Position numbers and translations under genes: made by a program. Positions 51,160-62,353 of a stretch of 64,000 bases of DNA are shown here, piece by piece. This stretch comes from Dromaius novaehollandiae (taxonomy: Eukaryota; Chordata; Aves; Casuariiformes; Dromaiidae). The notes under the pieces were generated by a model. It worked only from the letters and a program-made list of their open reading frames with translations, was not told the origin of the DNA and ran no database searches. The stretch lies in contig NC_088100.1 in assembly GCF_036370855.1 (NCBI RefSeq), positions 36,964,563 to 37,028,562 of the forward strand, in the 5' to 3' direction. Within the stretch, counting starts at the first letter, position 1. Each line of letters opens with the position of its first letter.

Positions 51160-53189
51160 TATTTTTGGAAAATACATCTCGGCTCTTTATTGGTCCCGAG
51201 AGACTTAACAGCAGCTCTTTGGAGAACCTTGTATTGCTATTTAAGACACACAGGGGATGGATTACAGTAAGCGCAGCACATATTTAAAGTTTCAAACAGC
51301 AGAAGAGCTCCTTCTCCTTAGTAAAATCAAATATGAAGGCTAAGCAAGATTAAAAATCATTATTTCTGAAAGAAACTGCCCGTTTTTTTGAACTAGTAGC
51401 TGTGGAACCGTAAAGAGGGCAAAATTACCCATAATGAAAAATCAGCCCGACCCTCGCGTTCGTTGTCAGGTTGGGGGTAGCCAGGCTGATGCTCCCAAGC
51501 GTGCCCAACTTGGATGAAGCACCCAAGTGTGCCCAGCGAGTCACCGCGCCACACGGCGGTACCATGCTGCCATCTCACCTTTTTGTTTTTCTTAATTAAC
51601 TAACGCATTCAAGCTCTTTGCTTCCCACAGACTGTGTCACAGCAATTCCCCATTTTCTTCCAGATCACTGAAGAAAATACTGACTAGCAGGGAACAGGGT
51701 GATTTGCATTCAGTGATAACTCTCCTGTCACAGCTACTTCTTCAGAACTGGTGTTAACCCATTAATGTGGCCTTTACCGCTACAACATAATGATAATGTT
51801 TTCATTAAAGTCTTTTACAGTACTGAACCAAAGGAGTGACAAAAATCCAAATATCTGTCTACACAGACAGTATGTAGATAAACAAATAGTCTCCATACAG
51901 AATAAAAGCATGCTTTTTTCTTCATGATCATATCGAGTAGCATTACTTTCTATTCCTGTCATTTATCAGTTCAGTACCTATATCAGCATTCTCATCATTT
52001 TGCCTTGGGCTGATGTCAGATTAAATGTCTTACAACTACCAGCTTCATCTTTATGTCCTTTTAACACTGGCCTAAAATTAATATTCTGTAAGGCTTCAGG
52101 AATTTCCTTCATATACCAGGATGTATTCAAAATGAACATAAGTGGGCCAGTTCTCTCCTAACCAGATCTTTCAGGCCTCCTGAGTATGCAGTAAGACTTA
52201 AACGTATTTATGTATAATATATATTTTTAATATCTTCATGTGTTACTAAGGGGGTAAAAAATACGACTTGTCTCATTCTACTTGAATATACCATCCTGCT
52301 TCTTTCTAAACTCACGGCAGAAACATCTGGCTTTCTTTACCTCTTCTTCCAAATCTTTTAGCTACAGTCCTACTGTGGCTGCTGCCTGCTGTGTTAGAGG
52401 GGTGTCCGACAGCCTTTGCCCTTTGCACTTCTCATTTCCTTCCAGGAGCACAGACCCCATGGTAGTCTGCTAGATATTTCATAGTGATAAAATACCTCTG
52501 GCTGGTTTAAAAGCCTTCTGATTGTCCTTCCCTCGTGGTCAGACGTTGCCAGCCCAACTCGTTTTTCAAACTTTTCGCCTTTTTTCCTTATGGAGCTTGT
52601 GGCCCCCATGGTTCCTGATGCTGCTTCTCTTATGCCTTTCCTATGCCAAACACTGGTCATTGGTGAAGCCCCAGTTTCTGAGCCATGCTAATGAATGAAG
52701 GTTTGCTTTCGCTGGGAATCACTGTTTCCTGCAAGTAGTTGACTGTCCGTCCATTGTGATTTAACAGTAAAGCAGATTCTTTCCATTTATGTGGGTAAAA
52801 GAATGGGCAGTTTAGCCCCAAACCTTCCCTGTAACCTCCTTCCTCCGCTCGCCCGCCCACAGTCTGCTCTGCCCACTAGCAGCTGACGCCCCTCTCACTC
52901 TCAATCAGGGGTTTAAAAAGAAGAGTGTGCAGGTGAGGGTGTATTTTCAGTAGTGGGTATGGGCTATCTGCAGAGCTTCTCCTTCATTCAAGGTTGGCCA
53001 TGCTTTGAACAGGGGGTCCAGACCAGATGACCTCGTAAAAATGTGCCGTATTAAGTTATAAGGTATGCGAAAAAAACAGAAAAGAGGCTGTTGTGTGCTA
53101 CATACAGGGAGAGGTAGACTCAGTTACGCTATTGGAAACGCTTCAGGGGAAGACATAGTCTCTGCGTTGGAAGAGGCAAAAGCTCTGCT

Positions 53190-54430
53190 GCAGCAGCCGG
53201 CGCGCGCGAGCCCAGTGTTGGGCCGTACCCCGGCGCCGCGCTCAGCTCCCGGCGCCAAATTCTGCCTTGTGCTACACGAGGACTCGTACAAACTTTCAAA
53301 TGCTATCAGATGGGCACGAGAGAGGAGACGTGACAAAAAAATTACACTCAAAAGGAACCAGTTTAATTTCCTGCAGTAAAAAAATCTCCAAAATGTATAT
53401 AAACCATTTTGGTTTCATATTGCCCAATCTAATGATTTCCTAATCGCTTTGAAGCTTTTCCCTGGACGACTGGCTGCAGCGCTGCTGCCCAGGGAGGTAC
53501 TGACCACCCCCACGGCTGACTTTTTCCCTGTTTGCTGCACTCGCACTCCCCGCTGAACGCCGCAGGAAGCACATTGCTATTTTAAAGGTGGTGAGTCACC
53601 TCGGTTTCCTAACAATACATTTAAAACCTGTGTGGTTTCTGGCTGTGTTTTAGCCAGGGCTCGGAGAGCCCTGGGAACGCAGGAGGACGTCAGCTGTCAT
53701 TAAAAGCCGGGAATCCTTTTTTCTAGCTGTGGTTTTCCAAGAAACTGGCCCCAATTGCACAGGCAGTGTTGGCTTTTCGGCCATGCTCTGCAAGCGTTCA
53801 TCTCTAGCACCCAACTCCTGTGCGACCTCCCCAGAGTTAAGGAGCCCATGGGCTTGGCTGGAGAGCAATGACGGGTAGGAGAGGCGTTTCTCTTCACCTC
53901 CACCTAGGCGACAGGCTTCAGAGCGGTTTCCTATGGTGTTAGGAAGCAGGGAATATGCCAGTTTAAGCTCGAAATGGCTGCCAGCACCTCACGTGACCCA
54001 TCCATTTACCAAAGCGCCTCCTGGTTGAGTTCACTTGACCCATCATAAAGCTCCTTAATCCTTTTCTCTCTCTTTCCAGATGCACCAGCTTGTCTGTCTG
54101 TACTTTACATTGTGTCATCCCAAACCCTGCTACAGCCGCCCTGCATTTTTCTTTTTTGCCTAACGGCATGCAATTAATTGTAATCAAATAGGACACCCAT
54201 TTCCCAGCCTGAGTCAGCAGCAGAGCGCGCTGGCTGCGAGCGCGGGGAGGTAACGCCGAGGGGCAGGCTGGCATCGTGCGGGGGGAAACCTGCTCCTGCC
54301 TTCGCATGGCTCTGTGATGATTAGGCACGTTTTCTTGCCTCACCACCGCCACGCGGGCCGCAAGCCCGAGGGAGAGCCCAGGGGAACGGGGCACCCTGGC
54401 CGCAGGGAAGGCAGCAGACGGATCTTCCGT
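53190..54430. other. GC- and CpG-rich patch
   Basis: Dense CpG occurs at about 53195-53260, with three GGCGC-type words and a CGCGCGCG stretch, and again at about 54220-54430 ('gcgagcgcggggaggtaacg', 'cgccacgcgggccgcaag'). Moderately GC-rich DNA lies between. The flanks are AT-rich. It could be a small CpG island, a GC-rich exon or enhancer, or a bird-typical GC-rich spot. Open frames across it (plus 53065-53379, minus 53963-54463) have no motif I recognise. Confidence 0.5.
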
Positions 54431-54574
54431 GGAGGGGCTGCCTACCTTCTCCCCAGTGCCCACTTCATAGCCGTAGCATATCTCAGTGCCAGCTATATTC
54501 TCACCATTTAGGTATTCCCATCATTATTCTTAATTATTATTCTTCCTTGCGGTAAAATACAGCTGTGAAACCCA

Positions 54575-54772
54575 TCATAACACCATCGGATCACCAGCAC
54601 CCTGCTTGATTCGCTCCAGCATTGCAATGGAAAGCAGCTCCTTGGAATTAGAAATATTTCCTTCTTCCAGCTTAGAGATAGTCAAAGCTAAAGAGGAACC
54701 AGGCTCGTGTTGCTGGCACAGGCTTGCAGGCTGCATACAAATAGCTGAACTGATGTATCTGGGAACGCTCAT
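54575..54772 (-). CDS. Possible terminal coding exon, unidentified protein
   Basis: The minus-strand frame ends at a TGA (54577-54575). Its C-terminal part is notably protein-like: 'ALTISKLEEGNISNSKELL' followed by 'SIAMLERIKQGAGDPMVL', a charged, probably helical segment with ordinary codon choice. Candidate splice acceptors lie on the minus strand, for example a TATGCAG with the exon starting at 54730. A strong branch-point-like TACTAAT lies at 54777-54771, about 40 bases upstream. Other AG dinucleotides fall between the two, so the true 5' limit is unclear. I do not recognise the protein. Chance remains quite possible, since a 65-codon frame is short. No start codon is implied: this would be a last exon of a gene lying to the right. 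Confidence 0.25.
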   Translation of the reverse strand: MSVPRYISSAICMQPASLCQQHEPGSSLALTISKLEEGNISNSKELLSIAMLERIKQGAGDPMVL

Positions 54773-55929
54773 TAGTAAGATGAGGAAGATTTTGATCTTT
54801 GTATAATTTATTTTGTAATAGTTCCATACACATGGAACAAACAGTAATATTAAATTAATTTCATTTTAACATTGTGTCTGTACAAGCTTTGTATATTCCC
54901 AGTGTAAGGTATGATATATGCAGTTTCAAAACAAAAGGATGGAAGAAAATGAGAAGTATACACACAAATACACACACAACAAAATAAATATTTTTTCTCC
55001 TTTTACAGTGAACTGCAGCACCAGCTACGTGCTTTTTAAGCAGAATTATTGTAGTTCTGCGTGTTTCATGCAATTATGAAGATTTCCAAATCCATTTGTT
55101 AATAAATGTTTTCTAAGGCAATCTAAGCTATTTAAAACCCAAATTAGAAAAGGCTTCTCTCTTCCATCCCCCCAAAGAAACTTTTATTACTAACAATCAA
55201 GATGGTGAGATTTAGAGTTTGTTTTCAGTTTCAGTCTAACAAAATAGCTGTTTAATGCTGTGGAAACTAATCTAATCACGGGACCCAACGTTGGTTGCAC
55301 AGGGAGGCTCAGGCTGCTCTGGGCAAGGGCAGGACACGAGCGGCTTTGCCAGTTCTCTCTCTTTTTCCACACCTCTCTGCACCAAGAGGTAGCGGCTGGC
55401 AGACCCCATTTCCAGCCCCCTGGTGCTTCGGCACCACAGGCTGTGCCGAGGCCACCGAGGTGGATGGAGGGCTCTCTGCCCCTGCGCAGCAGGTTACGGG
55501 CACTGCTGCTGCCCTGGGAGGGAAGAGATCAAAGGAGAGAGTCATCATTACCCATGTGCTGGTAAACAACTGAGAATGAGACTTGCAAGGTATTTCAACC
55601 GCTCCATAAATGTCCTCCTTCGGAAAAAACACATTACTGAAGCGCTAACCTTAACACAGTCTACCTTCCTCACGTTTTATTGTTGATGAATAACGACCTC
55701 ACTTCAGGTCGTGCTGCCAGAGGGGATCACACAATGCTGCGTGGCAGGAAGGGCGTCTGCTCAAGGCATGTTCAGGCCTCTCATCCTTGACAGCAGCCAC
55801 TGGAAAACCTACAAACTTGCTGGTGTTAAACAACGTTATTGCCATTCCAGATAAACTATAGGTCCGCATACAGTCATCTTTTCCTGCTAAGGTTAAAAAA
55901 AAAAACCCCAAACTTCTGTCTACACACAG

Positions 55930-56160
55930 CATAATCTGTCAACTGCCTTGCAGACCTAGTGGAACTTGTAAAAGTCAAGGGCAACCTAGGAAGGGTTTTG
56001 CAGGTGGCTGCAGTGCCTAACTATTGAAACTTGCACCTTCCCTACTCAACCGTCCGTAGTGGGAATTCAGTGCATATTATTGGGTTTTTTTTTAATAGCT
56101 GTCTAGTCAAACCAATAAGCAATCAAAAGAAAACCAGGCCCAAAACTTCCTTAGGTAAAG
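55930..56160. repeat. Unidentified duplicated unit, copy 1
   Basis: Shares an ordered series of blocks with the copy at 56478-56722: 'cataatctgtcaactg' / 'gtataacctgttaaga', 'gtaaaagtcaagggcaacct' / 'gcaaaagtcacaggcaacct', 'ccttccctactcaa' / 'ccttccctactaaa', 'gtagtgggaattcagtgc' / 'gtagtgggaattcagtac', and 'aataagcaatcaaaagaaaa' / 'aataagcagtcaaaagcaaa'. Same orientation, offset about 550 bases. Not a repeat family that I recognise. Confidence 0.75.
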
Positions 56161-56477
56161 AAAGCTGAAAACTGGAAAGTGGTCTTTTCCTGATGTTGAG
56201 AAGCTCCTGCAAGTGCAGGTGAAAGTGTTTTCTTTTCCCCCAACAGTATGCTGAGACTAGAAAATCCACTTTAAGATTGCCTACCAGTTAAATTTTTTTA
56301 AGCCTAGGTGGAGTGAAGAAATGCCCTACCTGTTGATGCCAAAATAATATTTAGCTCTTCCTTAAAGAACACTGGCAGTTAGGAAAGGCTCCAGATTTTC
56401 GTGAGGAAACACTGTGGTGACGTATTATCAAGCAGGATGTACTTTCATTATCATTAAATTTTATCCATTCATACGCA

Positions 56478-56722
56478 GTATAACCTGTTAAGAGTTTACA
56501 GGTTTTAGGCAATCTGCAAAAGTCACAGGCAACCTAGAAAACCTGAAAGTGGACGCATTCTTCAGCTATTGAGCTACTGGATTTTCTCCTTCCCTACTAA
56601 ATTGCCTGTAGTGGGAATTCAGTACCTATCCCTTTCATTATTACTATTATTTTTAAGAGCTGTTTAGCCAAATGAATAAGCAGTCAAAAGCAAACCAGAC
56701 CTAAAAAAAATCACTAGTGAAG
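56478..56722. repeat. Unidentified duplicated unit, copy 2
   Basis: Second copy of the unit described at 55930-56160, same orientation. Moderate divergence with small indels suggests an old segmental duplication, or two members of an uncharacterised dispersed repeat. The 320 bases between the copies do not obviously belong to either. Confidence 0.75.
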
Positions 56723-57585
56723 AGAATGTTGTCATTTTAAAAATAGATCAGATCGGACATTTCTTACAATTTTTAATTCTTTTAATTTCCAGTAGATGCA
56801 AGAGCAGCTCTGCCAGGATTGTATGAATTCCTACTTGCTAACTTAAAATGCTTATTTTGCTTCAGAATTTCCAATCTAAAGAAATTCTGTCTTAAATGTT
56901 TAGACTGCATTACAATGGTTAAAAAAAAAGAAATTGAGAAATACAATTAAGAAAACTCCTATGTTTGAGTGCATCATGAGTCTATTTTCCAAAGCATTTC
57001 CCGCAACTGTAAGGACTATTTTGTAAACAATAAAGAGAAACAAAATCCTATGCAATTCCAATAGCTGGGGCTTTAAGAAAATCAGCATCTCAAGTCTTAG
57101 AATTAATAGTACTAGTAAGCAACGAGGAAGACATTTCTTAATTTCATTGTTTCTCCTACAAGGATAGCAGAGGGCACAGAAAAAACAGTAGGTAATAACC
57201 TCAGTGAGCACACTTCAGTGCTGGAGAAAGAAGAGGGCCAGTTGTGTTGAATTCAATGATTTTTTTTTTTTAATCAAAAAGATTTAGGACACAGAAGAAC
57301 CATGTTTTTTCTGAATTGCTATTCTTAAACATAGCTTGTGTAGCTAATAAAGGAGCATATCTTTATATCCTGGCAAAGAAAAGGTATTGGAATAAAGCCA
57401 TTGACTATATCCACTTTATGACAGATTATGGAAAAAATATTTATAATTCTGATTCTGAATGCACTGCTTATTAGGTCATAACAATTTAGGTAGATAATCT
57501 TTATGCCTGGAATCCCCCCTTTTCAAAGGGATTTTTGTTCAGTGAAGGCGCTACTGTGTAACATGCTGTGCCCACGGTGGTTTTT

Positions 57586-57588
<3 letters not shown>

Positions 57589-57622
<34 letters not shown>
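57589..57622. repeat. (CA)n microsatellite, about 17 units
   Basis: Uninterrupted CA dinucleotides, likely length-polymorphic. Confidence 0.97.
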
Positions 57623-57625
<3 letters not shown>

Positions 57626-58946
57626 ACATTGCCTCAGGATGTTATGCAGCCATAATTACTACACCAAAATCTAAACTGAGAACAGAGCTCAAAACCATTT
57701 GTCAGGCTAAGAAGATGCATTATTTTCAGCATGCTTTCAATCCAAAAGCAAGCAAACCATTAACATTTTGTGCATCTGTGTTTGTAATCTGGAGTATGTC
57801 CCTACTCCCCATTCATGACATGTATCAAGATGTGATGCAAAAACCAGAGAAGTTAGTTTTGTCAGATTACAATGCATACACAGACCCCAGTCGGTTGTTA
57901 AAATTCGAACCAAAATACATCACAGTCAAGAAAATGAGTTCCTTGAATTTAGTGCATTATCTCCTGGAGTTGCTAAGCAACCATCTTTTAATATTTGCAA
58001 CGAACTGCTGACAGCTTGTCTGCCATCCTGGGCCCAACGCTGCTCCCTAGTTGCTGGTGGCAGGACCAGACTCTCCAAAAGTCTAAGGCTCACGAGCAGA
58101 AGCAATTCTCTCAAATAGGTACTAAACATGAGCCGAATCACACTTTTGCAAGGTAACATGAGAGTCCAAACCATAAAAAATACTGACTTGCAAAGTTTAA
58201 AAATTCAAACTTCTGTCATAATGGTTTGGTGATCAACAGTACAATGGTTTTAGTAAATAAATACCCTCTGTAGCTTTCAAAGGGCTTTAAATTCAGCTCT
58301 CCGGATCCAAAAGATCTATAAAACTGTAAGACAGACAACTTACACCAGCTGCTTACCTCAGTATTACAGTTATATTCTGTAGTTTTGATGCAACAAGAGG
58401 AATTCAAGAAAGTTTGAGCTACAAGTGTTGCACATACGATCTTATAGCTGGGTTCTTTCAAAAACCGTACTTAATACAATGGCAGAAAGCAAGAAAAATC
58501 TTCCTATGCCCTAGCCTGCAGCGCAAAGCAGCTTGTTCCTCAGTAGTGTCATAGCCAGCACAAGTACACAAGTTCAAAATGCATTGCTATCATGTGTTTT
58601 AGTGTTTTAAAGTAATTATCTAAACCACCATCATCGTAAATGTTTTTTTAAAAAAATAGATTGAAAACTTAAAATGTTTTAGTACTGATTTTTCTGTTAT
58701 TCTCTGAATGTTTTACTGCGCAATGTATGATCTACATGGTAAATGAACTTTTATAAATCCTGTAAACATCAGAGTGCCCTCAGGTATTGAGAATTGTCAC
58801 TGAAATAAGTGAAATTGTGCCTAAAGAGAGAGTATTAAGAAGTCATGAATTTCAGAATGAGGATTTTTACCTGTGCAAGAAAATACATTTGTACCGGTTA
58901 CCTGCATTTGAAATAAACAAAGTCAGATTTTTATAAAAATCTGTTC

Positions 58947-58952
58947 TTTATT
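58947..58952 (-). promoter_or_regulatory. Minus-strand polyadenylation signal candidate
   Basis: TTTATT on the plus strand is AATAAA on the minus strand. A 20-base perfect palindrome (58924-58943) and a GTTTATTT-containing stretch follow in the transcript direction. Confidence 0.3.
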
Positions 58953-61900
58953 AAATTCTGATCACAGAAGAGAATAGCTCAGTATAAAATCTCTAACAAT
59001 GTGATTCATAGCACAGTAAACTCTCAGTCTCTCACAGTCACGAGCTCTCGTTATACGTGTACAATTGTACGTTCATATTGTAGAATACAGAACTTGAGGT
59101 TGTCCTTGCAGCCCAGAATTTTTTTTAAGCAGGAAGACAATACTTATTAAAAGTTAATGATATTAACGTACTGAAAGGAATTTCCATACCTTATTGTGTC
59201 AAGAACATCCAGTTTTGTAGCTTCGAGAGCACTACAGGCAAAGTATTGTTACTACTCAACCTGCTAAGACTGTACCACTATTATTAGGCATTTCAGAACG
59301 TAAGATAAGTCAGTTTGAATGCCCCAGTGACAAACTATAGCAGTTAAATTGTTTCCGGAATACACATAGCAATCTTCATTCAAGGAGCCCCTTGCTCCTA
59401 GCATAGCAGAAGAGCAGGAAGGCATGCACAGTGGTTAAAGATAGCAAAGGGAAAAGGGTAAGCTGTCAATAAAAGACTAGCTACTTCATAAAGCCTCACT
59501 TTCTGACAAAATCCAAAGAGTGATTTTTCCTGTTTAACTGGAACATTTCCAGCACATGTAGTTTATGTCAAGCAACTAAGGAGGACTGAAAAGCATGCTG
59601 GATTCTCTCTGAGAGCTGAATCCAGATCCACGTTTTCTTCAAACTCTATACCTCAAGCTGTCAGTGGAAAATATTCAAATCCTCCATGCCAAATTTTGTG
59701 TTTAGAGAGTACAGAGAACTGCAAAAAATTCTTCTTTGGCCTGACTTTTCCTGTCCCTTCTGCCAAGTGTGTGGGAACCAGATTTGACAAGAAACTCCAG
59801 GTGAGAATCTGCTGTCCAGTAAAGGAAATGCATAACTAGCTGGATGGGCTGGGATCACTGTTCCCTTTGCCCAAGAGTAGAAGTTGGGATGAAGCTAGCC
59901 CTTTAATTTGAGTGGGAAGCATTTAAAGTGATGCCTTGGACTTGAAATCCTTGACCATACAACACCTTGGGAGTCCATTTTAACATGTTACTCACTTGCA
60001 AGGTCTTGCTAAGCAGTACCTCCCACTTTTGAATAACTCAAGTGGGCCAGCATCTAACCTGAACACATATCTACAAAAAAGAAACAAAATAAGAGCTCTA
60101 CAAAGTAGTCCTTTAGCAGTTATAAAGCATTTTTCATCTTCACAGAGCTTGCATTATTGCAAGAAACTCCTTGGAAACTCTGGAAGAGGTTATTAATCAG
60201 AAAATACAGATTAAACATTTATTATTTATGAGTCCTACCAACATATGCATCACTATTTCCACTATAAGCAGCTGTGGTTAGATATTGCATCTCCTGATTC
60301 TATTGTAATTTAAGACAGAAAATATTTTTATGCACTTCAGAAGGTAATTATGCACAAGTACACTGATCGTATACTGTTATGGCACCTATAAATAATACAC
60401 AGCAGTAACAACTGTATAGTAGTAGTTAGAATCCTGCAGTATCTAGAGTGGAGAGCAAAAATTAGAACAACTACTACAAGTTTTCTAGCTTTTGCCTCAC
60501 ACCACTTCTTGTCTGCATATGTTCCCCCTCCCATAAACGCACCCCAAAAGATATCAAAATGAAAGCAGTTTGCTCATGAAACAAATTTAACAAGATACTA
60601 TTGCAGTTTTAACAGCCCACAGTCAGACAAGGACAGACAGCATTTATCTTCAAATCACTTAAAGAATCAAAGATCTCTCCTCTTTTAGGAGACTAAAGCA
60701 TATCAGATATTGATTTGACAGATAGCGATGACTCCATACGAGTTCAAATCATTTGCGGCACATGGAATCGAAATTTAGATAGCCTTTTTCCCAACACTGT
60801 ATTAACTGCTGTGTGCTCTGTCCATCAATAGCTGCTAGCACCATTTTAACACTACCAGCTCAGTATGCACTTATCAACACCTGGACAACTGATACTGTAG
60901 TAATAAGAGCAGTTAAGAGTTAGCCCATCAATAAGCAACTTCATGAGTAACTAAAGTATGATACTCAAAAAGCAGTAGTCCATAGAGAGAAAGTACTGCC
61001 TTCAAAATTGTCTCCGAGCATATGTTTTAGCTGCTTCTAAGACTACAACCCAGTTTATCCTTTGTGATAACTCCAATGATTTGAACTGAGCAAGCAAATG
61101 GGGAATAAAACCTTCACTTACCCCTGGTTTCCCGGAAGCTAAGAAGCAAATAACACAAAGAAAACCTAACACGGAAAAAAAAGGATCCAGTCTGTTCTAT
61201 CAAATCATTTGAAGAATCTAACTTGATGACATATGCTTATTTTTGTTTACTGGTAGGGAGTAAGTATTACAGAAAAGACATTCCAAGATGATTGGATTCA
61301 GCAGCCTATGCAAGTCATCTAAGGGACAAATTCTGCTCTGTAGATCTCATGTGTTTTCTAATTTCAGGGAAGATGCAAGCAACAAATCGAACCATCAATT
61401 ACAAACAACGTAAGAGACAATCAACCGCACTGTATTTTGCTATCATGGCAGACCTGGTTCTCTACTACCTGAGACCTGCAGTAGCTACCCACACTTACAT
61501 GCTAGGAGTGCAACACGGGTGCAACTCAGTATGGTAAGGCTGATCACTGAGATCAGACTTTGTGAACTAGTTAGAAAGTAACTGATCGCACACAGCAAAT
61601 GTAATGATGACTTATGCTTCCTGTCTAAAGTGCTTGAGCATCTCAGTTGAAAGTCACCACAAACAATGCAGTGTCCAGCAAAAACTAAACCATGTAGCCT
61701 TCTGTTTTATGCCTGTTAACACTTCCAAGGCAGAAGTATCTTGAGCGCTAAGTACCACATGCAGGTTCTCTTATTGTCACCTTCTTAAGACAGGAAACAG
61801 AAGATTGCATTGAAAAGCTTCTTAGTCAGAAGCAATATATTCAGATGTTACATCCATTTTTCACTCCGCTGAACCCTCGCTCCCTCCCCTGTATATCCAA

Positions 61901-62342
61901 GGCACAATGCTGTAGTGACATATCATATTGGTAGAGCACTAAATGCCAGCTCTATCAGATGCTTTCAGTTTCTGCCAGCTTTAAGATGACATTTGGACCA
62001 AATCTGATGCTGATGTATGTGCTGTACAGCCAAAATATGTTCCAGGAGACCTATATTTTGTCTAAGCAGACACTGTATTATTAGTCAGTTGCGTAAGGGC
62101 AACTTCAAAGCCTGCAGAATATCATCTTGGAGCAAAAACCAAAACTGGAATGTGTCCCAACCTTAAAATGGGAGGATGTGCCAGAAAAACTTCCCTCACA
62201 AACTTGTGCGCTACATGACATGTAACATCAACACAACCTCAGCAATGCTATAAAATAAGTAAGTATTCCAAAGCAAGGTGGGACACAAACACATTTCATG
62301 GAACACATAAAACCAAACTCAAACAGCATGAAAAAAGTAGTA

Positions 62343-62353
62343 TTTATTTTATT
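62343..62353 (-). promoter_or_regulatory. Minus-strand double polyadenylation signal candidate
   Basis: Two overlapping AATAAA hexamers on the minus strand (AATAAAATAAA) are followed by a T run and GT-rich words downstream. It is the best-formed poly-A context in the right part of the window. Confidence 0.35.

Larger units (their letters stand above)
45881..53180. other. Unassigned non-coding DNA with simple repeats
   Basis: No supportable gene. Contents noted: a degenerate TA/TG/CA-rich tract at 48141-48281, a poly-C tract at 49689-49706, a GC-rich patch at about 50790-50900 (G runs followed by C runs), a CTCF-like motif at 51148-51159, and AT-rich DNA between. The largest open frame (plus, 50729-51208, 159 codons) crosses the GC-rich patch and has no recognisable domain. 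Confidence 0.5.
54778..58899. other. Unassigned AT-rich DNA with a duplicated unit
   Basis: No recognisable gene. It contains the two diverged copies of an unidentified unit (about 55930-56160 and 56478-56722) and a CA microsatellite at 57589-57622. A 147-codon plus frame (57568-58011) begins inside the CA repeat and is not credible. A 103-codon minus frame (57211-56900) is AT-driven and hydrophobic without motifs. Confidence 0.5.

Noticed and set aside
50729..51208. 159-codon plus-strand frame through a GC-rich patch
   Set aside because: Gly/Pro/Arg-rich translation from G- and C-runs. Three overlapping frames are open there, as expected when stops are depleted by GC content.
52015..52680. 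Additional ancient CR1 RT fragment on the minus strand
   Set aside because: The texture resembles old CR1 ('ttcaggaatttccttcat'), but I could not line up consecutive blocks with the consensus.
57568..58011. 147-codon plus-strand frame starting in a CA repeat
   Set aside because: The first part is His-Thr dipeptide from the microsatellite; the remainder shows no motif.
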